This document shows, in pieces, positions 34,172-41,804 of a stretch of DNA of 64,000 nucleotides (its first letter is position 1; each line of letters begins with the position of its first letter). The notes below the pieces were generated by a model. That model saw nothing but the letters and a program-made list of their open reading frames with translations. It did no database searches and was not told where the DNA came from. Both the position numbers and the translations under genes were made by a program. Source of the DNA: Halomonas sp. M4R1S46 (GTDB lineage Bacteria > Pseudomonadota > Gammaproteobacteria > Pseudomonadales > Halomonadaceae). The stretch spans positions 1,922,001-1,986,000 of the forward strand of contig NZ_CP107008.1 in assembly GCF_025725685.1 (NCBI RefSeq). Direction: 5' to 3'.

Positions 34172-34256
34172 GGATAAGCGCTAGCGCATCCACCACGATA
34201 CCGGCACGAGCCTGGCCTCCTGGCACGCCCGATGCGCCCGCTGCGCGGGCTTATCC
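34172..34256. repeat. REP-like inverted sequence pair
   Basis: GGATAAGCGCTAGCGCATCC at 34172 and, inverted, GATGCGCCC...GGGCTTATCC at 34231-34256 share the ends GGATAAG and GCGCATC. The second contains the hairpin CCCGC-TGC-GCGGG. The pair lies between convergent genes and looks like a bacterial interspersed mosaic element. Confidence 0.55.
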
Positions 34257-34309
34257 AGCCTACGCGATGCTCATGCCCCTGATAGATCCACCCTCGACGC
34301 CGTTCGTGA

Positions 34310-35404
34310 TCAGGGCTCGCTGAAATCCGCCGGCAGGCCGAGGAAGTTCTGGATGATGAAGAAGTGGTCCTCGAAGAGCCCGTCCGGCTCCAGGTCGGCC
34401 AGGGGCACCCAGCGGGCATGGTCCCCCCCCTTCACCGGCTTCAGCCGCGGCAGCTGCTGCTCGGGGCGCAGGGCGAAGTAGAAGGCCTCGGCCAGGGTCC
34501 GGCCGCGCCAGCTGCGATGGGGCTCGTCGAACAGTCGCTGGCCCCTCAGCGAGCCCTTGAGCACGGGTTCCGGAACCTTGAGCCGGACCCGTTCGCGCAG
34601 TTCCCGCAGGCAGGCATCCAGCAGGCGTTCATGGGGATTGATGAAGCCGCCGGGCAGGGCATGGAGGCCCTTGCCCGGCGCCGCCGTGCGCTTGACCAGC
34701 AGGACGTGTCCCGACTGCACCACCACGGCGTTGACGGTGACGAAGATCGGCGGGTAGGGCGCCTGGGACCAGGCGTCGCGGTACTGGTCCAGCAACTGCT
34801 GTTCCTCGACCAGCTGCCGGTAGGGCTCCGCGACGAAGAACGTCTGGACCTCCTCTACCACCCCGGGGGGCAGGTCATGGGAGGCGCCGGTATTGGCGTA
34901 GTCCGTCGCGGCCGCCGGGGAGCGAAACAGCCGCTCGCGGATCTGGCTGGCCGAGATGCCCTCGACCATCGGCACGCTGACCGACTCCCACTGGGGAAAC
35001 AGCGACAGGTAGTAGCTCGACTGGCCGCGGCTGGCCCCGATCAGCCCGATCCGCGGCAGGCGGGCATGGCTCGGCGAGGCGATATCACGCACCTTGCGCT
35101 GCACGTCGCGTACCCAGACGTCGTTGTTGTAGAGGGCGTCCAGCAGCGGCACGATCTCGAGGCGAGCGTTGTCCTCCTCGTCGAAGGCGGTGCGCAGCAT
35201 GCGGCGCCGCTCGTCGAAGCGCCAGGGGTTGCGCAGCGAGCGGGCCTGCCAGGCGGAGCCCACCAGCACGATGACCTGGCGCGCGCGCTTGAGGGCCTCG
35301 TGGATGACTGCCAGGTGACCGAGATGGGGAGGCTGGAAGCGGCCGATGAAGACCAGACAGTCGAAGTCGTGGGGGGGGCTGTCGGCGTCCGGGCTCGGAC
35401 TCAT
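34310..35404 (-). CDS. Bifunctional NMN adenylyltransferase/Nudix protein (NadM-Nudix)
   Basis: A 364-residue fusion. Residues about 15-190 form a NadM-type nucleotidyltransferase with FIGRFQPPHLGHL and ISASQIR, which makes NAD from NMN and ATP. Residues about 220-350 form a Nudix domain. The Nudix box GGFINPHERLLDACLRELRE is followed by RVRL where the consensus has E-x-G-U, so the third metal-ligand glutamate is arginine. NAD synthesis is likely intact, while ADP-ribose hydrolysis may be reduced or altered. The gene is monocistronic and divergent from yihY. Confidence 0.88.
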   Translation of the reverse strand: MSPSPDADSPPHDFDCLVFIGRFQPPHLGHLAVIHEALKRARQVIVLVGSAWQARSLRNPWRFDERRRMLRTAFDEEDNARLEIVPLLDALYNNDVWVRDVQRKVRDIASPSHARLPRIGLIGASRGQSSYYLSLFPQWESVSVPMVEGISASQIRERLFRSPAAATDYANTGASHDLPPGVVEEVQTFFVAEPYRQLVEEQQLLDQYRDAWSQAPYPPIFVTVNAVVVQSGHVLLVKRTAAPGKGLHALPGGFINPHERLLDACLRELRERVRLKVPEPVLKGSLRGQRLFDEPHRSWRGRTLAEAFYFALRPEQQLPRLKPVKGGDHARWVPLADLEPDGLFEDHFFIIQNFLGLPADFSEP

Positions 35405-35531
35405 GGGCTCGCTCCGCGCAGTAAAACGCCCATTATGGTGACCCGCTCGGGGCCGTGCAATTCCCGCACCCTGCACGGCGGGCGCGGCTTCGGTATGCTG
35501 GCGGACAGGCAAGGGAATGTGAGGTAAGCAG

Positions 35532-36515
35532 ATGATCAAGAAGCACGTGTTGTTCTGGTGGGGCGTGGTGCATGCCGCCGTGAAGCTGTGGCTGGAGCGC
35601 AACGCCTTCAGCTATGCCGGGTCGCTGGCCTTCTACACCCTCTTCTCGCTGGCCCCGACGATGATCATCGCGGTCACCGTGATCGGGCTGGCCCTCGGCG
35701 AGGAAGCCGCCCAGGGACAGATCGTCGCCCAGTTGCAGGGCACCATGGGCCAATCCGCCGCCGAGGCGATACAGGCCGCCGTGGCCCAGTCGCGCATCCA
35801 GGAGTCGGGGCTCTGGCCGACCCTGCTCGGCGTCGGGGCGCTGCTGGTCGGCGCCACCACCGTCTTCGGCCAGATGCAGTACTCCCTGAACACCCTGTGG
35901 GGGGTGACGGCGCGCCCCAGCTCCAATAGCCTGCTGATCTTCCTGAAGAATCGCACCCTGTCGCTGGCCGTGGTGCTGTCCATCGGCTTCATCCTGCTGG
36001 TCTCGCTGATGCTGGGGGTGGCCGTCAATGCCGTGCTCAAGACCGCCAACGGTCTGCTGCCCTTTCTCGGCGTCCTGGCCGCCGGCCTGGAGTTCCTGAT
36101 CTCCCTGGCCGTGGTGGCGGCGCTGTTCGCCACCATCTTCAAGGTCTTGCCGGACGTGGTGCTGAGCTGGCGGGACGTGCTGGTGGGGGCGGTGGTCACC
36201 GCGCTGCTGTTCGCCATCGGCCGGTCGGCGATCGCCGCCTACCTGGCCTATACGGCCACGGCATCCACCTACGGGGCCGCCGGCTCCGTGGTGGTCGTGC
36301 TGCTGTGGGTCTATTACTCCTCGCTGATCCTGCTGTTCGGGGCGGCCTTCACCAAGTGTCACCTGCTGGCGCGGGGGCGCGAGGTGGTCCCGCGCAACAC
36401 CGCGGTGCGGGTCAAGCACGAGCTGCTCGACGAGCCCGCGGTCGAGCGCTCGTCACGCCGGCGTGGCCTGTCCCTCAAGAGACGCCGCGCCGGCGAACCG
36501 GAGGGCGACGGGTAG
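35532..36515 (+). CDS. YihY/BrkB-family inner-membrane protein
   Basis: A 327-residue membrane protein with six predicted hydrophobic segments. It starts with WLERNAFSYAGSLAFYTLFSLAPTM, in two blocks the YihY/BrkB signature, and has STYGAAGSVVVVLLWVYYSS near residue 245. It ends in a basic cytoplasmic tail (SSRRRGLSLKRRRAG). The family was once called ribonuclease BN by mistake; its function is unknown, possibly lipid or solute movement. Confidence 0.9.
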   Translation: MIKKHVLFWWGVVHAAVKLWLERNAFSYAGSLAFYTLFSLAPTMIIAVTVIGLALGEEAAQGQIVAQLQGTMGQSAAEAIQAAVAQSRIQESGLWPTLLGVGALLVGATTVFGQMQYSLNTLWGVTARPSSNSLLIFLKNRTLSLAVVLSIGFILLVSLMLGVAVNAVLKTANGLLPFLGVLAAGLEFLISLAVVAALFATIFKVLPDVVLSWRDVLVGAVVTALLFAIGRSAIAAYLAYTATASTYGAAGSVVVVLLWVYYSSLILLFGAAFTKCHLLARGREVVPRNTAVRVKHELLDEPAVERSSRRRGLSLKRRRAGEPEGDG

Positions 36516-36672
36516 GCGCCTCACGAGACGTCGGGGGCCGTGGCGGAAAGCCACAAGGGCGCCGAGGAGGCGCCAAGCCGAGAAGACGCCGTGGGGGCGG
36601 AGGCCTCGGGCCGCACGGACGAGGCCGCCTCGCGGCGGGGGCGTCGGGACTGATCCCGGCCCCCGTCGGGCG

Positions 36673-37713
36673 TCAGGCGGGGCGGAAGCGTTCCCGGGCG
36701 AGGTCGTCGGCCACCCGGGCGGGGCTCTGGCCCTCGCGCTCGGCGCGCCGGAAGATCTCGTCGAGGGTGGCCCCGATGCCCTCGATATGGCCCATGACGG
36801 CCTCGCGGCGATAGTCCTCGCGACGCTGCCAGGCGATCTCGATCACCCCGCCGGCATTGGCGACATAGTCCGGCGTGTAGAGGATGCCTCGCGCGGTCAG
36901 CAGGCGGGCCACGTCGGGATGGGCCAGCTGGTTGTTGGCGGCGCCGCAGACCACCCGGGCCTTGAGCCGCTCGACCACGGTCGGGCTGAGGGCGGCGCCC
37001 ATGGCGCAGGGGGCGAAGACATCCACCTCGGCATCGGCGATGGCCTCGGGGGCGGTGACCTCGGCATCCAGCTCATCGGCGAGCCGCCCCAGCGCATCCC
37101 GGTCGACATCGGTCAGCACCAGCTGCGCGCCGGCCGCGTGGAGCTGGCGTGCCAGGTGGGCCCCGACATGCCCCACCCCCTGGATGGCCACCCGCAGCTC
37201 GCCGAGGTCGTCACGGTCCAGGCCATGGCGCACGGCACTCTTCAGCGCGCAGAACACCCCGTGGGCGGTGAAGGGCGAGGGGTCGCCGGCGCGGCCGGCG
37301 TGGCCGAGTCCGCCCACATGGGTGGTGCTCTCGGCGATGATCCGCATGTCGGCCTCGCTGGAGCCGGAGTCCTCGGCGGTGATGTAGTGCCCGGACAGCG
37401 AGTCGATCAGGCGTCCCATGGCGCGCAGCAGGTCGGGGCTCTTGTCGCGACGCGGGTCGGCGATGATCACGGCCTTGCCGCCGCCGAGGGGCAGGTCGGC
37501 CAGGGCCGACTTGTAGGTCATGCCCCGGGACAGGCGCAGGACGTCGGTCAGGGCGTCCGCCTCGCTGGCGTAGGGGAAGATGCGCAGGCCGCCCAGGGCC
37601 GGACCGCGGTGGGTGTCGTGAATGGCGATGATGGCGCGCAGGCCGCTCGCCTCGTCGCTGCCGAAGACGACCTGCTGATGGTGGTCGAACTCGGGGTGGT
37701 CGAAGACCAGCAT
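36673..37713 (-). CDS. Leu/Phe/Val-type amino-acid dehydrogenase
   Basis: A 346-residue NAD-dependent amino-acid dehydrogenase of the leucine/phenylalanine/valine group. The catalytic lysines are in GGLRIFPY-adjacent and ADLPLGGGKAVI segments, and the Rossmann motif is QGVGHVGAHLA (about residue 185). It reversibly deaminates branched-chain or aromatic amino acids to 2-oxoacids. The YITAEDSGSS segment is typical. A hairpin-rich 157-bp gap separates it from the convergent yihY. Exact substrate is not predictable here. Confidence 0.9.
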   Translation of the reverse strand: MLVFDHPEFDHHQQVVFGSDEASGLRAIIAIHDTHRGPALGGLRIFPYASEADALTDVLRLSRGMTYKSALADLPLGGGKAVIIADPRRDKSPDLLRAMGRLIDSLSGHYITAEDSGSSEADMRIIAESTTHVGGLGHAGRAGDPSPFTAHGVFCALKSAVRHGLDRDDLGELRVAIQGVGHVGAHLARQLHAAGAQLVLTDVDRDALGRLADELDAEVTAPEAIADAEVDVFAPCAMGAALSPTVVERLKARVVCGAANNQLAHPDVARLLTARGILYTPDYVANAGGVIEIAWQRREDYRREAVMGHIEGIGATLDEIFRRAEREGQSPARVADDLARERFRPA

Positions 37714-37956
37714 GACGTGGCTCCCTTGTGAGGAAGGTTGTTGTGGGAGGATCCGCCGCGGGGTGGGCGGCGAATCCTGGCATCGCCCCGGCTTTTGGCC
37801 GAGCGATCGTCTGTATGACACCCTGAAGACTAGTGCATCGCCTGGCCCCGGGGAAGCCCCGCGCCTTGGTGGTGAGCGGCCGGGATGCTAGAAAGGAAAG
37901 CAAGCTCCCATTCCCTTGCGGGCCGCGGGTCCGCGCATCGAGATGGAGGACGCCGA

Positions 37957-38229
37957 ATGGACAGCTGCTGTGTGAAGGCCTTGGTGACCGGCAAGGTGCA
38001 GGGGGTCTGGTATCGTCGCGCCACCCAGGAACAGGCCCTCAAGGCCGGGATCACCGGGCATGCCAGGAACCTGCCGGACGGCCGCGTCGAGGTGTTGCTG
38101 TGCGGGCGCCGCGAGGCGGTCCGCGATCTCAGCGAGTGGCTGTGGAAGGGGCCGCCGGGGGCCCGGGTCACCCATGTGGAGCTCGAGGTGGTCGAGCAGC
38201 ACGACCCGGACACCTTCACGACGGCCTGA
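37957..38229 (+). CDS. acyP: Acylphosphatase
   Basis: A 90-residue acylphosphatase. The phosphate-binding loop is GKVQGVWYRR (about 12-21) with catalytic arginine, and the catalytic asparagine is in GHARNLPDGRVEV. It hydrolyses acyl phosphates such as carbamoyl phosphate. ATGGAGGACGCCGA supplies the ribosome-binding site. It is convergent with the nucleoside hydrolase gene, only 3 nt apart. Confidence 0.93.
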   Translation: MDSCCVKALVTGKVQGVWYRRATQEQALKAGITGHARNLPDGRVEVLLCGRREAVRDLSEWLWKGPPGARVTHVELEVVEQHDPDTFTTA

Positions 38230-38232
38230 GAG

Positions 38233-39174
38233 TCACGCCAGGGTCTCGGTGATCCACTCCACCACGGCCGTGCCGTCCACGCCCAGGCAGACATCCGCCA
38301 GCGGCGTGCGCGACCAGCGTGGCTCGATATAGCCACGGTTCTCCGGGGCGAAGATGGTCTGGCCCTCGGCATCGCCCTGGGTGGCCACGGTAAGGTGGCC
38401 GCGGGCGGTGGTGAACAGCTCCGGCCGGATCAGCCAGGCCAGGGCGCAGCTGTCATGGGGGCAGCAACCGTCGATGCCGAGCATGTCCTGGTAGAAGCCG
38501 CGGTAGAAGCCGTAGCTGCCGGCCAGCACCTCGCCGAGCTTGCCCTGGCCGGCGGCGATGCGCGCCATGTGCGCCGGGCCGAGCACGCAGCGGTGGGTCA
38601 CATCCAGGCCCACCAGGGTGAGCGGCCAGCCTGCCGTGAGCACCCGGGCGGCGGCATGGGGGTCGTTGAAGATATTGGCCTCGGCCACCGGGGTCACGTT
38701 GCCGCCTTCCCGAATCGAGCCGCCCATCACCACCACCTGCTTGACCTTGTCGATGATGGTCGGGTCGAGTTGCAGGGCCGTGGCCAGGTTGCCGAGCGGC
38801 CCGACCGCCACCAGGCTGACCTCGCCGGGGCGGGCATTGACCGTATCGATGATGAAGCGTGCCGCGCTGCGCGGGTCGGCCCGGCCCTGCACCGCGGGCA
38901 GCGCGATGTCGCCCAGGCCGTTGGTGCCATGGATATGCGCCGGGGCCGGGTGGCGGGGCTTGACCACCGGGGCCGCGGCCCCCTGGGCCACGGGCACCTC
39001 GCGACCGGCCAGCTCGGCGAGCAGCAGGGCGTTGTGGGTGGCGATGGCCACGTCGACATTGCCGAAGGTGGTGGTCATGCCCAGCAGTTCGATGGCGGGG
39101 TGGCGCAGGGCGATGGCGATGGCCTGGGCGTCATCGACGCCGGGGTCGGTATCGAAGATGATCGGATGGGTCAT
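38233..39174 (-). CDS. Inosine/uridine-preferring nucleoside hydrolase
   Basis: A 313-residue nucleoside N-ribohydrolase. The calcium-binding DTDPGVDDA motif begins at residue 8, VMGGSIREGGN and a C-terminal HDSCALAW histidine/aspartate segment complete the site. It splits ribonucleosides to base and ribose. It lies 21 nt downstream of a ribokinase gene on the same strand, which makes the pathway clear: hydrolysis then phosphorylation of ribose. Confidence 0.92.
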   Translation of the reverse strand: MTHPIIFDTDPGVDDAQAIAIALRHPAIELLGMTTTFGNVDVAIATHNALLLAELAGREVPVAQGAAAPVVKPRHPAPAHIHGTNGLGDIALPAVQGRADPRSAARFIIDTVNARPGEVSLVAVGPLGNLATALQLDPTIIDKVKQVVVMGGSIREGGNVTPVAEANIFNDPHAAARVLTAGWPLTLVGLDVTHRCVLGPAHMARIAAGQGKLGEVLAGSYGFYRGFYQDMLGIDGCCPHDSCALAWLIRPELFTTARGHLTVATQGDAEGQTIFAPENRGYIEPRWSRTPLADVCLGVDGTAVVEWITETLA

Positions 39175-39195
39175 GGGGCTCCTCGTCGATGACGG

Positions 39196-40104
39196 TCAGG
39201 GGGCGTCGAGGCCGTGGCGCAGGACCTGATCCACCTCGGCGGCGTCGGGAATGCTCTCGGTGGCGCCGAGGCGCCGGACGCTCAGGGCCGCGGCCGTGGC
39301 GGCGCGCTCGAGGCAGGCCGTCGGCGGCAGGTCGGCCTGGACCGCGGCCAGGTAGTAGCCGATGAAGGTGTCGCCGGCGGCGGTGGTGTCCCGGGCGACG
39401 ACCGGCAGCGGCGGCTGGAAATGGCGCTGGTCGCCGTGCTGGTACCACGCGCCGTCGCCGCCCAGGGTCAGCACCGTCTCGGTGGCGGGCAGCCGGCGGG
39501 CGAGGGCCGCCAGCAGGGCCTCCGCGGGGGCATCGGCAGCGAGGCCGGTGAGGGCCTCGGCCTCGCCACGGTTGACGAACAGCAGCCGGCAGGCCTCCAG
39601 GGGCAGGCTGGCGACCTCATCGGTCATGGGCGCCGGATTGAAGGCGATCTTCACCCCCCGAGCCTGTGCCTGGGCGAACACCCGGGGCAGGGCATTGCAC
39701 TCGTTCTGGGTCAGTAGCCAGTCGTCGGGGGCGACCTCGGCGATCCGCGCGTCCAGGTCGGCCGTCGTGAAGCCATGGTTGGCGCCCGGGAACAGCAGGA
39801 TGGCATTCTCGCCCTGGTCGTCCACCTGGATGATGGCGTGGCCGCTGGGCTCGTCGACGAGCGCGACGCTGTCGACGGCCACGCCGTTGCGCGCCATGAG
39901 GTCCCGGGCCCAGGCGTCCTGCCGGCCGAGCCGCCCCCAGTGGCGGACCCGGCCGCCGGACCGGGCCATGGCCAGCGACTGGTTGGCGCCCTTGCCCCCC
40001 AGGCCGACGCGATAGTCGTGGCTGGCCAGGGTCTCGCCGGGCCTGACCAGGTGGGGGACGCGATAGACGTGGTCGAGATTGATCGACCCGAAGTTATGCA
40101 GCAT
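39196..40104 (-). CDS. rbsK: Ribokinase-family sugar kinase
   Basis: A 302-residue PfkB/ribokinase-family protein. GSINLDHVY at the N-terminus, GGKGANQSLA (about 37) binding the sugar, and DTTAAGDTFIG (about 245) carrying the catalytic aspartate are visible. It phosphorylates ribose released by the adjacent nucleoside hydrolase. A long upstream in-frame extension exists (ATG at 40218), but a good promoter overlaps it, so MLHNFGSIN is taken as the start; its ribosome-binding site is weak. Confidence 0.88.
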   Translation of the reverse strand: MLHNFGSINLDHVYRVPHLVRPGETLASHDYRVGLGGKGANQSLAMARSGGRVRHWGRLGRQDAWARDLMARNGVAVDSVALVDEPSGHAIIQVDDQGENAILLFPGANHGFTTADLDARIAEVAPDDWLLTQNECNALPRVFAQAQARGVKIAFNPAPMTDEVASLPLEACRLLFVNRGEAEALTGLAADAPAEALLAALARRLPATETVLTLGGDGAWYQHGDQRHFQPPLPVVARDTTAAGDTFIGYYLAAVQADLPPTACLERAATAAALSVRRLGATESIPDAAEVDQVLRHGLDAP

Positions 40105-40198
40105 GCCGTGGACCGGGTGAGGCTGAAAAAAGGGGTGGTCGGCGGAAGTATCCAAGCCCGGCGCCAGTGGTGCAAGCCGGGTCGCGGGGTAGGGAATA

Positions 40199-40226
40199 TT
40201 TATACCGTTATCTTGCATGTGCCCAA
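40199..40226 (-). promoter_or_regulatory. Sigma70 promoter of the rbsK-nucleoside hydrolase operon
   Basis: On the minus strand TTGGGC (40221-40226) is followed after 16 bp by TATAAA (40199-40204). Transcription would start near 40190, inside the longest version of the rbsK ORF, supporting the shorter start at 40104. Confidence 0.6.
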
Positions 40227-40360
40227 TCCCACGCTCACTGCCCGATCAACCACCCAGTAAAGCCGGGCCGATGAGGGTCTGGAGACGGCCGCTGCGGCCA
40301 CCGCCCAGCCAGCGGTCGTCGGCGACGCGCTAAAGGGGCGGGCAGCGCACCCGCCCACCG

Positions 40361-41299
40361 TCAGCCGCGTGCCAGGAAGGTCGCGAGGTTGTCCGCGGTC
40401 AGCGCCACGATGCGCTGGCGAGCCTCGGGGCTGATCCAGGCATTGTGCGGGGTGACGATCAGGTTCAGCGGCTCGTCGAGGGCCGAGAGCAGTGGATGGC
40501 CCTCCCGGGGGGGTTCCTGGGGCAGCACATCGATCCCCAGGCCGCCGAGGCGTCCCTGGCGGAGGGCGGCCAGGGCGGCGTCCTCGTCGATGATGCCGCC
40601 ACGGGCGCAGTTGAGCAGCAGGGCCTCGGACTTGAGACTCGCCAGCAGGGCCTCGTCCACCAGGTGGTGGGTCGCCTCGGTGAGCGGGCAGTGCAGGCTG
40701 ATGGCATCGGCCTCGGGGGCGAGGGTGGCCAGGGCTGGCCGGGGGTCGTCGTCGGCGCCGCCGGGGCGGGCGGCGAAGCTGACGCGCATTCCGAAGGCCC
40801 CGGCCAGCTCGCCGACCCGCGACCCCAGCTCGCCCTGGCCGACGATCACCAGATGCTTGTTCGCCAGTTGCAGGGTGGGGTGGTCCAGCAGGCAGAAGAA
40901 GGGGCTCGCGTTCCAGCGCCCCCGGGCCACGTCGCGCTGGTAGCGGGGCAACCGGGCGGCCAGGGCCAGCAGCAGCATCAGGGTGTGCTGGGCGACGCTG
41001 GCGGTGCCGTAGGCGGTGACATTGCGCACCGCGATCCCGCGCCGCTCGGCACTCGCCATGTCGATGTTGTTGGTGCCGGTGGCCAGCACGCAGATCAGCC
41101 GCAGCGCCGGCAGGCGGCCGAGGGTATCGTCGTCGAGCACCACCTTGTTGACGATGGCGACCTCGGCGCCCGCCAGCCGTGATGCCACTTCCCCGGGGGC
41201 GGTGTGGTCATGGACATCGAGCCTGTCCAGCTGTGTCTCGATCGGGGCGAGGTCGATATCCTGGCCGAGGCTGGCGGCGTCGAGAATCACGGCGTGCAT
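40361..41299 (-). CDS. D-2-hydroxyacid dehydrogenase (glycerate dehydrogenase-like)
   Basis: A 312-residue NAD(P)-dependent D-2-hydroxyacid dehydrogenase. The Rossmann motif VGQGELGSRVGELA starts near residue 150, the catalytic arginine is in LNCARGGIIDE and the histidine is in TPHNAWIS. The layout resembles HprA-like hydroxypyruvate/glyoxylate reductases. It interconverts a 2-oxoacid and its D-hydroxy form. It is divergent from the fmdB-aspS genes and does not share the downstream rbsK promoter. Confidence 0.9.
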   Translation of the reverse strand: MHAVILDAASLGQDIDLAPIETQLDRLDVHDHTAPGEVASRLAGAEVAIVNKVVLDDDTLGRLPALRLICVLATGTNNIDMASAERRGIAVRNVTAYGTASVAQHTLMLLLALAARLPRYQRDVARGRWNASPFFCLLDHPTLQLANKHLVIVGQGELGSRVGELAGAFGMRVSFAARPGGADDDPRPALATLAPEADAISLHCPLTEATHHLVDEALLASLKSEALLLNCARGGIIDEDAALAALRQGRLGGLGIDVLPQEPPREGHPLLSALDEPLNLIVTPHNAWISPEARQRIVALTADNLATFLARG

Positions 41300-41371
41300 G
41301 GCGGTTTCCTCGTGTGCAGGGCGACGACGGACGCGTGGCCCCGGGGCTGGGCCTCGGGCGGCACGACAGGC

Positions 41372-41377
41372 TATAAT
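41372..41377 (+). promoter_or_regulatory. -10 element (TATAAT) upstream of fmdB-aspS
   Basis: A consensus TATAAT 127 bp before fmdB, in the gap with the divergent dehydrogenase gene. No good -35 is visible. Confidence 0.5.
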
Positions 41378-41504
41378 ATGCGGCTTTCGAGGCAGGCTTG
41401 GAGTTTGCGCCGGCTGCCCATATATCGCAGAACGCCACCCGCGACCGAGCCATGTTGCGTCGTCGCTTCGTCCACTGGGACGTCGTTTCACGGAGACCCA
41501 AACC

Positions 41505-41756
41505 ATGCCCATCTACGAATATGAGTGCAAGGCCTGCGGCCACCGGCTGGAGAAGCTGCAGAAGCTCGGCGCCGCGCCGTTGACGGATTGCCCTGCCTGC
41601 GACGAGGCCGAACTCGGACGCCTGGTGTCGGCCGCCGGCTTCCGGCTGGCCGGCGGCGGCTGGTACGAGACCGATTTCAAGTCCGGGGGCAAGAAGAACC
41701 TGGCCGGTGACAGCCTGGGGGCAGGGACGTCCTCGGACGGCGGCGCCGCGGCCTGA
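41505..41756 (+). CDS. FmdB-family zinc-ribbon protein
   Basis: An 83-residue protein beginning MPIYEYECKACGH, the FmdB/CxxC_CxxC_SSSS signature, with a second CPAC pair forming a zinc ribbon. The C-terminal tail is Gly/Ser/Ala-rich and probably disordered. FmdB was described as a regulator of methylotroph amide genes, but most homologues next to aspS are uncharacterised. It is likely co-transcribed with aspS, 48 nt downstream. Confidence 0.88.
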   Translation: MPIYEYECKACGHRLEKLQKLGAAPLTDCPACDEAELGRLVSAAGFRLAGGGWYETDFKSGGKKNLAGDSLGAGTSSDGGAAA

Positions 41757-41804
41757 GCCGTCACCACTCTCGCTTTTTCATCACGCAACGAAACAGGATA
41801 CGAC

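Noticed and set aside
36516..36672. Short coding region or RNA gene between yihY and the dehydrogenase
   Set aside because: Only GC-rich inverted segments and no ribosome-binding site or promoter; probably a bidirectional terminator zone.
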